DNA of 64,000 nucleotides from NCBI RefSeq assembly GCF_007556815.1, contig NZ_CP041745.1, positions 496,001-560,000 of the forward strand, written 5' to 3'. The DNA comes from Paraburkholderia megapolitana (GTDB taxonomy: Bacteria > Pseudomonadota > Gammaproteobacteria > Burkholderiales > Burkholderiaceae). Positions within the stretch are counted from its first letter, which is position 1. Every line of letters starts with the position of its first letter. The notes under the pieces were generated by a model. It was not told the origin of the DNA, did not search any database, and worked only from the letters and a program-made list of their open reading frames with translations. Shown in pieces: positions 25,195 to 34,029 of the stretch. The translations under genes were made by a program, and so were the position numbers.

Positions 25195-25629
25195 ATGATT
25201 GCGATACGCAAATTGAATCTGGCTGTCGTGTTGTGGGCGCTCGCAACGGGCGTGGCGTTTGCCGATACGGTGGCGCTCAAGGCCGATCTCGAGCCGTCCA
25301 GCGAAGTGCCGCCGCGTGTGAGTCATGGGCACGGCATGCTGAATGCATCATTCGATACGTCGACGAAGGCGCTGCAATGGACCGCGACTTACGAAGGCCT
25401 GACGGGCCCCGCGACGATGGCGCATTTCCACGGGCCTGCGCCGGTCGGACAGAACGCCAAGGTTCAGGTGCCGATCGACAAGAACGCGCTCGCCAGTCCG
25501 ATCAAGGGCGCAGCGACGTTGACCGATCAGCAGGCCGCCGATCTGATGGCCGGCCAGTGGTACTTCAATGTGCACACGGCGCAGAATCCGTCGGGTGAAA
25601 TTCGCGGGCAGGTCCTGCCTGCCAACTAG
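25195..25629 (+). CDS. Exported CHRD-domain protein
   Basis: A 144-residue protein with a signal peptide (cleavage after GVAFA, about residue 22) and one CHRD domain, named after chordin and common in bacterial exported proteins. The domain is seen in ALKADLEPSSEVPP, GMLNASFDTSTKALQWTATYEGL, MAHFHGPAPVGQNA and GQWYFNVHTAQNPSGEIRGQV; the last is the characteristic CHRD ending. Its biochemical role is unknown in bacteria. GGAGAA stands before the ATG. It looks monocistronic: terminator-like hairpins lie on both sides. Confidence 0.88.
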   Translation: MIAIRKLNLAVVLWALATGVAFADTVALKADLEPSSEVPPRVSHGHGMLNASFDTSTKALQWTATYEGLTGPATMAHFHGPAPVGQNAKVQVPIDKNALASPIKGAATLTDQQAADLMAGQWYFNVHTAQNPSGEIRGQVLPAN

Positions 25630-25639
25630 TCGACTTCAC

Positions 25640-25661
25640 GGCCGCTGCATTTAGAGCGGCC
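25640..25661 (+). terminator. Hairpin after CHRD gene
   Basis: GGCCGCT (25640-25646) pairs with AGCGGCC (25655-25661) around an 8-base AT-rich loop, 11 bases after the CHRD stop. No T-run follows, so termination is only probable. Confidence 0.5.
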
Positions 25662-25726
25662 CATCGAGCGGTGCGTTGCCGATCGCACGTACCATGACGG
25701 CCTCGCCGTCCGAGGAGCACGTTCCA

Positions 25727-26677
25727 ATGAGTTGGCAAAGCACGATCGCCTGCTGGTTCATACGCAGGAAATTCCGTCCGCACACGTTACGCACGACAGT
25801 CAATGCAGAGGCTGCGCGCGCCGTGATGAACAAAGGCGCGCGGGTGCCGCGCGTGCCGGCGGGCTGGACGTTGCGCGAGCAGTACGGTCCCAGCGATGCG
25901 CCGCTGTATGGCGAATGGTTCGAGCGGGCAGGCGCGGCGCCGACGGCGCCTGTCATCCTGTATCTGCACGGTGGCGGGTATTACTTCTGTTCGCCGCGTA
26001 CGCACCGTGCCATCACTTTCGGGTTGGGCACACGCACCGATGCGCGCGTGTTCTCGCTCGACTATCGCCTGGCTCCAGAGCATCCGTTTCCCGCTGCACT
26101 CGACGATGCGCTCGCGGCCTATCGCCAACTGGTTGCGCAGGGCACGTCGCCGGAGTCGATCGTGATTGCCGGCGACTCCGCGGGCGGCGGACTCGCACTG
26201 GCGACGCTCGTCGCGCTGCGCGATGCCGGCGATGTGTTGCCGGCCGGCGCGATCCTGTTTTCGGCGTGGACCGATCTCGCCGCGACAGGCGCGACGATCC
26301 GCACCAACGACGGCGCCGACCCGATGTTCAGCGGTCCGGCAATCGGCCGCGCAGCGAAGCTCTATCTCGGCGATACGCCCGCCACGAATCCCTATGCATC
26401 GCCGCTGTATGCCGACCTGCACGGCTTGCCGCCGCTCTTCATGCAGGCTGCGAGCACTGAAGTGCTGCTCGACGATTCGCGCCGGGTCGCCGACAGCGCT
26501 CGCGCAGTCGGCGTGACCGTCGACTTCGAAATCTGGCCGAAGATGCCGCACGTCTGGCAGATCTGGACGCCGTTTATTCCCGAGGCTCGTCGCGCACTCG
26601 ATCGTGCGGCCGATTTCGTGCGTCAGGTCACGCGCGTAGAGACCGCTCAGTCGGCGAGCGAAATGTCGATCGTCTGA
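25727..26677 (+). CDS. Alpha/beta hydrolase, HSL-type esterase
   Basis: A 316-residue esterase of the hormone-sensitive-lipase family (bacterial family IV). The oxyanion-hole motif HGGG is in LYLHGGGYYFCSPRTH, the nucleophile elbow is GDSAGG, and the catalytic Asp and His are likely in STEVLLDDSRR and MPHVWQIW. YRLAPEHPFPAALDD is a typical family IV segment. It probably hydrolyses short-chain esters in the cytoplasm. GAGGAG before ATG 25727 favours this start (MSWQSTIACWF) over an ATG 51 bases upstream. Its last 31 bases overlap the end of the opposing EcsC gene. Confidence 0.9.
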   Translation: MSWQSTIACWFIRRKFRPHTLRTTVNAEAARAVMNKGARVPRVPAGWTLREQYGPSDAPLYGEWFERAGAAPTAPVILYLHGGGYYFCSPRTHRAITFGLGTRTDARVFSLDYRLAPEHPFPAALDDALAAYRQLVAQGTSPESIVIAGDSAGGGLALATLVALRDAGDVLPAGAILFSAWTDLAATGATIRTNDGADPMFSGPAIGRAAKLYLGDTPATNPYASPLYADLHGLPPLFMQAASTEVLLDDSRRVADSARAVGVTVDFEIWPKMPHVWQIWTPFIPEARRALDRAADFVRQVTRVETAQSASEMSIV

Positions 26678-27489
26678 TACGCGGCTTCGACGGTTTCCGT
26701 GCCGTACTGACGCTCCAGCCTGCGCACGGTGAAGTGGCCGTGCGCGACCTGCTGGAAGTGATCGATGAAGACCGTGTTGACCATCGCGCCCAGTACCGCG
26801 CCGATCGCCGGAATCGATTTTGCCGCGACCTGCTCGCTGACCTGCACCGAGAAGCGCGCGGCAATCGTGTTCACGAGCCGCAGCAAAGCGGCCGAACCGT
26901 GCGTGGCAAACCCCTTGCTCGCAATCTCCGACGATGCCTTCGACACCGCCTGCGCCAGCGCGCCGCGCATGATGAAGTAGCCGAAATCGGCATCGTCGTC
27001 GGCCTTCGATGCGCTGCCCATGCCGAGCACGGTCAGGCACTGCAACTGCGTTTCCACCGACGACAGATCCTCTCCTTCGCTACGCGCGATGTCGCAGATC
27101 GAGCGAAACATCAATGTCGTCGTGACCGGCAATTCGACCGGTAGTGCAAACAGGCCGAACGCGCCGCCCGCCGCGCCGGTCGTCGCGACCGCGAACTTGT
27201 GCAGCAGGTTGCTTGGCTTATCCGGCGTAGCCGAAGCAGCCGCCGGGTCCGCCCGGTTAAGCGTGCGCAACGCGAGTTGCAGGCATTTGCGCAACGCGAG
27301 CTGGGTCGCATCGCCGACCTTCTCGTTGGCGAACGCGGGCATCCGCGCCAGCAGTTTTTCCAGCGGCGCACCGACAATACTCGCGAGCTTCATCGTCAGC
27401 GCGGGGCTTTCGAGCTCGTGTTTCGCGCGCCGCAGCGCGTTCAGATCGTCGGGTGACAGGACGGGTGTGGCGAGCGGATTCGACTCCAT
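26647..27489 (-). CDS. EcsC family protein
   Basis: A 280-residue member of the EcsC family, found beside ABC transporters in Bacillus and of unknown molecular role. It has a glycine-rich hydrophobic stretch (ATTGAAGGAFGLFALPVELPVTTTLMFRSI, about residues 100-129) typical of the family, and a second hydrophobic one near SIPAIGAVLGAMVNTVFIDHF. The start is uncertain: GGGAGG is only 3 bases from the chosen ATG, and ATGs 15 and 36 bases upstream exist. Convergent with, and overlapping, the esterase gene by 31 bases. Confidence 0.82.
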   Translation of the reverse strand: MESNPLATPVLSPDDLNALRRAKHELESPALTMKLASIVGAPLEKLLARMPAFANEKVGDATQLALRKCLQLALRTLNRADPAAASATPDKPSNLLHKFAVATTGAAGGAFGLFALPVELPVTTTLMFRSICDIARSEGEDLSSVETQLQCLTVLGMGSASKADDDADFGYFIMRGALAQAVSKASSEIASKGFATHGSAALLRLVNTIAARFSVQVSEQVAAKSIPAIGAVLGAMVNTVFIDHFQQVAHGHFTVRRLERQYGTETVEAAYQTIDISLAD

Positions 27490-27624
27490 GGACCTCCCGG
27501 TCATCGTTGCAAACGTTGCAGGCACGGATTGGCCGACTTTAACCGCCGACCCGAGCCAGTTTAGAACTTCCCGCTATGGTATGATTCCCCATCGTTTGAC
27601 GAGTCAACTGTTGCGCGATCAAAA

Positions 27625-29220
27625 ATGGCTGTCCATACCGCGGCCCACCACTCGAGTGGGCAAGTTTTACCGTTCCGTGAATCGCTACTAGCGATGCTCG
27701 GCATCTCCTTCGTGACGATGCTCGTCGCGCTCGACCAGACCGTGGTCGGCACGGCGCTGCCCACCATCGTGTCCGAGCTGAAAGGCTTCGATCTCTACGC
27801 GTGGGTCGCGACCTCCTATCTGCTCACCTCCGTCATCACCGTTCCGATCTTCGGCCGGCTCGGCGACTATTACGGGCGCAAGCCGTTCGTGATTGCGTCG
27901 ATCGTCCTGTTCACCGGTGCGTCGGTGCTGTGCGGCGCCGCCAACAGCATGCTGTTCCTCGTGCTCGCGCGCGGGTTGCAAGGGATCGGCGGCGGCATGC
28001 TGGTCGGCACCGCGTTCGCGTGCATTCCCGACCTGTTCCCCGATTCGGTGGTGCGTCTGCGCTGGCAGGTGATGATGAGTTCGGCGTTCGGCATCGCGAA
28101 TGCGGTCGGACCGTCGCTGGGTGGCTTTCTCACGCAGTACTCCGGCTGGCGCTCGGTGTTCTACGTGAATCTGCCTGTCGGTCTGCTCTCGTTGTTTTTC
28201 GTCTGGCGTTATCTGCCGCATCTGCGGCACATCGAGCATAAAGACAAGATGCGGCTCGACTGGCCCGGTGCCTTGCTGATCGCCGCCGTGCTCGGTTGCC
28301 TGCAGCTCTTCGTCGAAATGCTGCCGAAGCATGGTGTGTCGGTCGGCACGGCGGCGCTGCTCGCAGTCAGCGTTGCCTCCGCATACGGTTTGTGGCGCTG
28401 GGAAAAGTCGTTCCCGCAAGCCATCCTGCCCATCGATATGTTCCGCAATCGCAGTCTGTCCGCGCTGTTTACGCTCTCGGTGCTCGGCGGCTTCACGATG
28501 TTCTCGATGCTGTTTTACGCACCGCTGCTGTTTCAGGGTGGGTTCGGCATGTCGCCGAAAGAGGCGGGTCTCGTCATCACGCCGCTCGTCGTGTTCATTA
28601 CGATCGGGAGTATCGCGAACGGCCGGATCGTGTCGCGGGTGCGCAATCCGAATCTGATGCTGTTTATCGGCTTTGCGCTCGTTGCGATCGCGTGCCTCGG
28701 CGTCGTCGTCGCGACGCGCTCGATGCCGCAATGGCTACTCATGTCGTTCATGATCATCGGCGGCCTGGGGCTCGGCTTCGTGATGCCGAATCTCACCATC
28801 TTCGCGCAGCAGACCGCGGGCCGCGAACACCTCGGCATCGCGACTGCGCTGCTGCAATCGCTGCGGATGATCGGCGGGATGCTCGGCACAGCGCTTACCG
28901 GTACGCTCGTCACGCACATGTACGCGAGCGGTGTGCGCAACGCGCTGGAAAGCGATCACGCGATGCAATGGAGCAGCGATCTCGGCGACCCGCAGATCCT
29001 GATCAATCACGACGAGCAGCAGACCTTGCTCGGCCAGCTCGCGCATGCCGGACACAATGGCGGCATGCTGCTGGAGTCGGCGCGCGAAGCGCTCGTCGGT
29101 GCGATCCATGTCGGGCTCGCACTGGCCGCGGTGATCGCCGTCGTGTCGATCTGGCAGAGCCGGCGCGTGCCGCCCATCAAGCTGCATCGCCAGGTTGAAC
29201 CGACGGTTCACGTGGACTGA
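27625..29220 (+). CDS. DHA2-family MFS multidrug exporter
   Basis: A 531-residue, 14-helix drug:proton antiporter of the EmrB/QacA group. The first helix ends in the family signature LDQTVVGTALPTI; motif A is GRLGDYYGRKPF; motif C-like GIANAVGPSLGGFL is in helix 5. The protein has the extra pair of central helices that separates DHA2 from 12-helix DHA1 proteins. A MarR regulator follows 28 bases later on the same strand, a usual pairing for drug-induced efflux. The substrate is unknown; no EmrA-type membrane-fusion gene is adjacent. Confidence 0.9.
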   Translation: MAVHTAAHHSSGQVLPFRESLLAMLGISFVTMLVALDQTVVGTALPTIVSELKGFDLYAWVATSYLLTSVITVPIFGRLGDYYGRKPFVIASIVLFTGASVLCGAANSMLFLVLARGLQGIGGGMLVGTAFACIPDLFPDSVVRLRWQVMMSSAFGIANAVGPSLGGFLTQYSGWRSVFYVNLPVGLLSLFFVWRYLPHLRHIEHKDKMRLDWPGALLIAAVLGCLQLFVEMLPKHGVSVGTAALLAVSVASAYGLWRWEKSFPQAILPIDMFRNRSLSALFTLSVLGGFTMFSMLFYAPLLFQGGFGMSPKEAGLVITPLVVFITIGSIANGRIVSRVRNPNLMLFIGFALVAIACLGVVVATRSMPQWLLMSFMIIGGLGLGFVMPNLTIFAQQTAGREHLGIATALLQSLRMIGGMLGTALTGTLVTHMYASGVRNALESDHAMQWSSDLGDPQILINHDEQQTLLGQLAHAGHNGGMLLESAREALVGAIHVGLALAAVIAVVSIWQSRRVPPIKLHRQVEPTVHVD

Positions 29221-29248
29221 TACACCGATTTCGCCCAGGCAGATTCTT

Positions 29249-29707
29249 ATGGAAGTACACGACCGCGTCGCCATCGTTCAGCAGTTCGGCCGCACGTATC
29301 GCGCGTTCATGGCGGCGTTCGAACAGTACGTCGGCCATCCGATGCCGCGCTGGCGGATTCTGCTCGCGCTACACGAGCAGGACGGGGAATCGTCCCAGAA
29401 GCGGCTTGTCGAGCGCTTGCACATTGACCCGGGTGCGCTCACGCGTCAGCTCAAGACACTCGAACAGATGGGCTGGATCGCGCGCAGCATGGACACACGC
29501 GACAACCGCGTCACTAACGTGAAGCTCACCGACGAAGGGCGCGCCGTCACGGAAGCGAGCATGCCGCAGCGGCAGGCGTTCTTTGACGACACGATGGGGG
29601 CACTGCCGGACGATGCGGTGGTTGCGCTGTCCGGCGCGTTGAAGATGCTTGAGGCACGCATCGGCGAGGTCGCCGCGACAGTGCCTGCAGAGGCCGACGA
29701 GAGCTGA
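29249..29707 (+). CDS. MarR-family transcriptional regulator
   Basis: A 152-residue winged-helix repressor. The DNA-binding core is RWRILLALHEQDGESSQKRLVERLHIDPGALTRQLKTLEQMGWIAR (about residues 34-80), followed by the wing SMDTRDNRVTNVKLTDEGRA. It most likely controls the DHA2 exporter just upstream in the same unit and would release DNA on binding an aromatic compound. The start MEVHDRVAIV is preferred over an upstream in-frame ATG that lies inside the exporter gene. Confidence 0.88.
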   Translation: MEVHDRVAIVQQFGRTYRAFMAAFEQYVGHPMPRWRILLALHEQDGESSQKRLVERLHIDPGALTRQLKTLEQMGWIARSMDTRDNRVTNVKLTDEGRAVTEASMPQRQAFFDDTMGALPDDAVVALSGALKMLEARIGEVAATVPAEADES

Positions 29708-29759
29708 GCCGCGTGGCTCACCGTCTAAGGCGAGCTTCGCCGTGCAGACGCGCGACGCG

Positions 29760-31040
29760 TCAGAAAAACGTCTCGATCACTTCCGTCACGCGGTAAGCCG
29801 GATCGACAACCAGCAACTGACGCCATTTGTCGAACGTCAGGCACGGATGCGAGATGTCGAAGGCGATCATGTCGCCGACTTTCAGATCGGCGCCTGCCGG
29901 AATGCGCAGATACGCATGCTGGTCCATCAGCCCGAATATTTCCCAGCCTTCGCTCGCGGCGATGTCGCGCGGCTGCCCACCGGTGCCCGGCCGATAGTGG
30001 CGCGCCGGCTCCGGCATGCCCGAATCGAAGGCGGAATCGCGCTTGCCGAGACCGATAATCGCGCGATCGGGTTCGGGAATCGATTGCACGTAGGCCCACA
30101 ACTGCAACGCCGGCAATAACCCCTCACCCATTTTCTTTGCCACCGGATTGCGCGCGAAGATATCGGTCTGCGCCTTCCGGTACACGCCGACGTCGTGCGT
30201 CAGATAGCAGCCGGGGCGCAGCACGATCTCGATGCGCTCGCCATCCGACGCCTTCGAAAATTCTTCCGCGACCACGTCGTACCACGCCGATCCCGCACCC
30301 GACAGCACTGCCGGCGTGCGCGCGAAACGACCGGCATCGGCGAGTGCGAGCGTCGTCGTTACCGCGCTGCGCAGAAACGCGCGCACTTCATCTTCTTCCT
30401 TCAACACGCCTTCATACAGTTCGACGCCGGCGAGCTTCAACGCATCCGGATAACGCGCAATCGCGTCGAGCACCGCGTTGCGCTGCGCCTCGTCGCGCAC
30501 GCCGGTGCGACCGCCCGGTACACCGAGTTCGAGCAGCACCTGCAGCGACTTGCCCACCGAGCCGAAGAACTTGCCCAGTTGTTCGACACCATCGACGGAA
30601 TCGACGAGACAAAAGAATTCGAAGTCCGGATCGCTCAACAGCTCCGCGATCATCAGCATGTTGTGTTTGCCGACCAGTTGATTCGCCATCAGCACGCGCG
30701 ATACGCCGCCGCGATACGCGGCCCGCACCTGATGCGCGGTAGCGAGCGTGATACCCCACGCACCCGTTTCGATCTGCCGGCGAAACAGCTGCGGCGCCAT
30801 CGTCGTCTTGCCGTGCGGTGCGAGCTTGAGACCGTACTCCGCGACGAACGCCTGCATCCATTTGAGGTTGTGTTCGACACGCTCCGCATACAGCACCGCG
30901 GCCGGCAGACTGACGTCTTCGTCGAGCAGATTCCATTCGAGACGCGCGGCATCCGTCAACTGGATGCTGGTACCGGGAACCATGCCCAAGCCCTTGCTAT
31001 AAGGATCAATCGTCGCGCCCTGATAGTTTGTAACTTTCAT
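29760..31040 (-). CDS. PLP-dependent D-amino-acid deaminase (D-serine dehydratase-like)
   Basis: A 426-residue fold-type III PLP enzyme of the DSD1/D-threonine aldolase group. The N-terminal alanine-racemase-like barrel carries the PLP lysine in APHGKTTMAPQLF. The C-terminal domain has HPCLTFDKW, matching the zinc-ligand H-x-C of eukaryotic-type D-serine dehydratases. It should convert D-serine or a similar D-amino acid to a 2-oxo acid and ammonia, or act as D-threonine aldolase. ATG 31040 is chosen because GGAG lies 10 bases before it. It is divergent from an RpiR regulator and two partner genes (N-acyl-D-amino-acid deacylase, RidA) that support a D-amino-acid role. Confidence 0.85.
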   Translation of the reverse strand: MKVTNYQGATIDPYSKGLGMVPGTSIQLTDAARLEWNLLDEDVSLPAAVLYAERVEHNLKWMQAFVAEYGLKLAPHGKTTMAPQLFRRQIETGAWGITLATAHQVRAAYRGGVSRVLMANQLVGKHNMLMIAELLSDPDFEFFCLVDSVDGVEQLGKFFGSVGKSLQVLLELGVPGGRTGVRDEAQRNAVLDAIARYPDALKLAGVELYEGVLKEEDEVRAFLRSAVTTTLALADAGRFARTPAVLSGAGSAWYDVVAEEFSKASDGERIEIVLRPGCYLTHDVGVYRKAQTDIFARNPVAKKMGEGLLPALQLWAYVQSIPEPDRAIIGLGKRDSAFDSGMPEPARHYRPGTGGQPRDIAASEGWEIFGLMDQHAYLRIPAGADLKVGDMIAFDISHPCLTFDKWRQLLVVDPAYRVTEVIETFF

Positions 31041-31090
31041 GTAATCCGGCTCCATCATCCAGTTAAATCGATTCGAAGTTGACTTTAATA

Positions 31091-31147
31091 TGGTACAGAA
31101 AGTACGATGATCTGCGAAATGTTATTTAGTACCAGCGTTCGTGGTAC
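31091..31147. promoter_or_regulatory. Candidate RpiR operator
   Basis: A perfect dyad GTACCA-N7-TGGTAC (31129-31147) and a further half-site TGGTAC (31091-31096) followed by GTAC (31102-31105) lie between the divergent deaminase and RpiR genes. The spacing and symmetry fit a dimeric regulator. The site also overlaps the first possible RpiR ATG (31107), which argues that the real RpiR start is downstream at 31167. Confidence 0.55.
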
Positions 31148-31166
31148 CCCACCCACGGCCTTGCCG

Positions 31167-32057
31167 ATGAATTCAACGACCGAACCACTCGCCTTCGATA
31201 TCGTCGCGCGTATCGCCGAATGCGCGCCCGATCTGCGTTCGGCCGAGCGCAAGGTGGCGGCGCTGATTCTCGACGATCTGACCGGCGCGTCGCGCGCGAG
31301 CATCGGTGCGCTTGCGCAGCAGGCGGAGGTGAGCGTTGCGACCGTGACGCGCTTTGCGAAGGCGGTCGGGTGCCGCGACGTGCGCGAACTGAAGCTGCGG
31401 CTTGCGCAGGCGGCCGCGGTCGGGCAGCGTTTTCTGAAAGCCGGCGCATCCGCGGATGCCCCCGAGCCGCTCGCCACGCGCGTCTTCGACGAAGTGCAGA
31501 CGGCGCTCACGCACAACCACGCGTTGCTGCGCCAGGCACCGCTTGCCCAGGCCGCAGCGGCGTTACGCGAAGCGCGCATGATCTACGTGTTCGGCATGGG
31601 CGGTGGCTCGACCGCGCTCGCCGATGAAATGCGCTTCCGGCTCGTGCGCCTCGGCCGCCCGGTCGCAACCTACCAGGAAGGGTTGCTGCAGCGGATGGTG
31701 GCCAGCACGGTGTCGCGCGAATGTGTGGTGATCGCACTGTCCGCGACGGGCCGCGTGCCTGAGATTGTCGAGAGCTGCCGGATCGCGCGCAGCTACGGTG
31801 CGACGTTGATCATGTTGACCGCGCCAGCCTCGCCGCTTGCAAAGCTCGCGGACTGGCTGATTCCGATCGTCGCCTTCGAAACCGATTTCATCTACAAGCC
31901 GTCGTCATCACGCTACGCGATGATGATGGCACTCGACGTGCTCGTCACCGAACTCGCCGTCAGTCTCGGTGACGAGAGCCGCGAACTGCTGCGTCGCATG
32001 AAGCATGCGCTCGATGCGCATCGCGGCGGCGACGACCGACAACCAATAGGAGACTGA
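31167..32057 (+). CDS. MurR/RpiR-family transcriptional regulator
   Basis: A 296-residue regulator with an N-terminal RpiR helix-turn-helix (APDLRSAERKVAALILDD...ASIGALAQQAEVSVATVTRFAKAVGC, about residues 20-75) and a C-terminal SIS sugar-isomerase-like domain (VFGMGGGSTALADEMRFRLVRLG and later ALSATGRVPEIVE). SIS domains bind phosphosugars, but here the neighbours are D-amino-acid genes, so the effector may be another metabolite. An upstream in-frame ATG at 31107 is less likely because it sits within a palindromic operator. The deacylase gene starts 3 bases after its stop. Confidence 0.88.
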   Translation: MNSTTEPLAFDIVARIAECAPDLRSAERKVAALILDDLTGASRASIGALAQQAEVSVATVTRFAKAVGCRDVRELKLRLAQAAAVGQRFLKAGASADAPEPLATRVFDEVQTALTHNHALLRQAPLAQAAAALREARMIYVFGMGGGSTALADEMRFRLVRLGRPVATYQEGLLQRMVASTVSRECVVIALSATGRVPEIVESCRIARSYGATLIMLTAPASPLAKLADWLIPIVAFETDFIYKPSSSRYAMMMALDVLVTELAVSLGDESRELLRRMKHALDAHRGGDDRQPIGD

Positions 32058-32060
32058 TTC

Positions 32061-33542
32061 ATGCACTCGCATCCCGAAGCTGCCGATACATTGATCGTCG
32101 GTGCGCAGTTGTACGACGGTACCGGCGCGCCGCCGGTCGAACGCGATATTGCGGTGCGCGACGGTCGCATCGCCGCGATCGGCAATCTGTCGAACTGGCT
32201 CGCGGAAGAGGTCGTCGAAGCGAACGGCCGCGCGGTTGCGCCGGGCTTCATCGATGTCCACACCCACGACGACACGCACGTCATCCGCTCGCCGCAGATG
32301 CTGCCGAAAATCACCCAGGGCGTGACGACGGTGATCGTTGGCAATTGTGGAATCAGCGCGTCGCCGGTCTCGCTGAAAGGCGAGCCGCCCGATCCGATGA
32401 GCCTGCTCGGCGAGCGCGATGCGTTCAGCTACCCGACGTTTGCCGCTTATGTCGAAGCGGTGAATGCAGCGCGGCCCGCGGTCAATGTCGGTGCGTTGAT
32501 CGGCCATACGGCGCTGCGCAGCAACCATATGGACAGGCTCGACCGCGGGGCGACACAAAGCGAAATTGACGGCATGCGTGCGCAGCTCGAAGAAGCGCTC
32601 GCGCATGGCGCGCTCGGTCTGAGTACGGGGCTCGCGTACAGCTCCGCATTCGCCGCGCCGACCGAAGAAGTGATGGCGCTTGCCGAGCCGCTCGCGGCAG
32701 CGGGCGCGTTGTACACGACACACATGCGTACCGAGTTCGACGCGATCCTCGATGCAATGGACGAGGCATACCGCATCGGCAAGCACGCGCATGTGCCGGT
32801 CGTGATCTCGCATCTGAAATGCGCGGGGCCGTCGAACTGGGGGCGCAGCCGCGAAGTGCTCGAATCGCTGGAAGGCGCGCGCCGGTTGCAGCCGATCGGT
32901 TGCGATTGCTATCCGTACAACCGCAGTTCGACGACGCTCGACCTGAGACAGGTGACGGGCGATATCGACATCACCATCACATGGTCGCAGCCGCATCCCG
33001 AGGCAGCGGGCAAGCTCGTGAAGGACATCGCAGCGGAGTGGGGCGTGACGCAGCAGGAAGCAGCGAAACGTCTGCAGCCGGCCGGGGCGGTCTATCACAA
33101 CATGTCGGAAGACGACGTGCGTCGCATCCTCGCGCATCCCGCGACGATGGTTGGTTCCGATGGCCTGCCGAACGATCCGCTGCCGCATCCGCGGTTGTGG
33201 GGCGCGTTTCCGCGCGTGCTCGGCCACTACGCACGCGATGCAGCGTTGATCCCGCTCGAAGAAGCCGTGCGCAAGATGACCGGCTTGTCGGCGCGGCGCT
33301 TCGGGCTCGCGCAGCGCGGCGAAGTGCAGGTCGGCTATCACGCGGATCTGGTGTTGTTCGATCCGGCGCGGGTACGCGATACGGCGACGTTCGAAAAGCC
33401 GCAGCAAGCCGCCGACGGCATCGACGCGGTGTGGGTGAACGGCGTGCTGTCGTATCGCGACGGCCAGCCGACCGGCGAACGCGCGGGGCATTTCGTTGCG
33501 CGCGGTGCCGCGTCGCGCGGCGATGCGCACGGCGCATTCTGA
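32061..33542 (+). CDS. N-acyl-D-amino-acid deacylase (D-aminoacylase)
   Basis: A 493-residue amidohydrolase that releases D-amino acids from N-acyl forms. Evidence: the metal-binding HTH in PGFIDVHTHDD, the metal-bridging Cys of this subfamily in VGNCGISASP, further His in GHTALRSNHM and TTHMRTE, and VISHLKCAGPSNWG; a C-terminal MVGSDG motif carries the catalytic Asp. AGGAGA precedes the ATG. It sits between the RpiR regulator and a RidA gene, and opposite a D-amino-acid deaminase, so it likely feeds that enzyme. The acyl and side-chain preference is not readable. Confidence 0.92.
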   Translation: MHSHPEAADTLIVGAQLYDGTGAPPVERDIAVRDGRIAAIGNLSNWLAEEVVEANGRAVAPGFIDVHTHDDTHVIRSPQMLPKITQGVTTVIVGNCGISASPVSLKGEPPDPMSLLGERDAFSYPTFAAYVEAVNAARPAVNVGALIGHTALRSNHMDRLDRGATQSEIDGMRAQLEEALAHGALGLSTGLAYSSAFAAPTEEVMALAEPLAAAGALYTTHMRTEFDAILDAMDEAYRIGKHAHVPVVISHLKCAGPSNWGRSREVLESLEGARRLQPIGCDCYPYNRSSTTLDLRQVTGDIDITITWSQPHPEAAGKLVKDIAAEWGVTQQEAAKRLQPAGAVYHNMSEDDVRRILAHPATMVGSDGLPNDPLPHPRLWGAFPRVLGHYARDAALIPLEEAVRKMTGLSARRFGLAQRGEVQVGYHADLVLFDPARVRDTATFEKPQQAADGIDAVWVNGVLSYRDGQPTGERAGHFVARGAASRGDAHGAF

Positions 33543-33551
33543 AATCAAAAC

Positions 33552-33579
33552 GGTGCGCGGGGATCGATCCGCGCGCACC
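33552..33579 (+). terminator. Stem-loop between deacylase and ridA
   Basis: GGTGCGCGGGGAT (33552-33564) pairs with ATCCGCGCGCACC (33567-33579), 12 of 13 positions matching. It lies 10 bases after the deacylase stop. It may end part of the transcripts or protect the upstream message, since the RidA gene follows closely. Confidence 0.5.
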
Positions 33580-33605
33580 TTGTCATGAACTTGAGGAGTG
33601 AAACG

Positions 33606-33995
33606 ATGAAGCGATATGGAGTGGAAGGCGGTAAAGGAACGGGCGGACAGCACATGCCGTTTGCGCGCGCAGTCGAAGCCGATGGCTGGCTGTACGTGTC
33701 GGGCCAGACGCCGATGGAAAACGGCGAAGTGATCGACGGCGGTATCGTCGCTCAATCACACAAGGCGATCCAGAACGTGTTCGCGATCCTGACGGAAGCG
33801 GGCTACGGCGCGGAGCATGTCGTGCGCTGCGGCGTGTGGCTCGACGATCCGCGCGATTTCGCTTCGTTCAACAAGGTGTTTCGCGAGTACTTTGGCGAGA
33901 ACCCGCCGGCGCGCGCGTGTGTCGTGTCGAGCATGGTGATCGATTGCAAGGTCGAGGTGGATTGTGTTGCGTATAAGGCGGCTGCGGGAGCCTGA
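33606..33995 (+). CDS. RidA family enamine/imine deaminase
   Basis: A 129-residue Rid-family (YjgF/YER057c/UK114) protein. Family segments: FARAVEADGWLYVSGQTPM, QSHKAIQNVFAILTEAGYGAEHVVRC, VFREYFGENPPARACVVSSMV. The Arg in PPARACV corresponds to the catalytic Arg that binds the substrate carboxylate in active RidA proteins. It would hydrolyse the enamine/imine released by the D-amino-acid deaminase opposite. GAGGAG precedes ATG 33606; an upstream in-frame ATG at 33585 has no such site. Confidence 0.9.
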   Translation: MKRYGVEGGKGTGGQHMPFARAVEADGWLYVSGQTPMENGEVIDGGIVAQSHKAIQNVFAILTEAGYGAEHVVRCGVWLDDPRDFASFNKVFREYFGENPPARACVVSSMVIDCKVEVDCVAYKAAAGA

Positions 33996-34029
33996 TGGGG
34001 GCGGTCGGAGCCTTGATCCCGTCGCCGCG

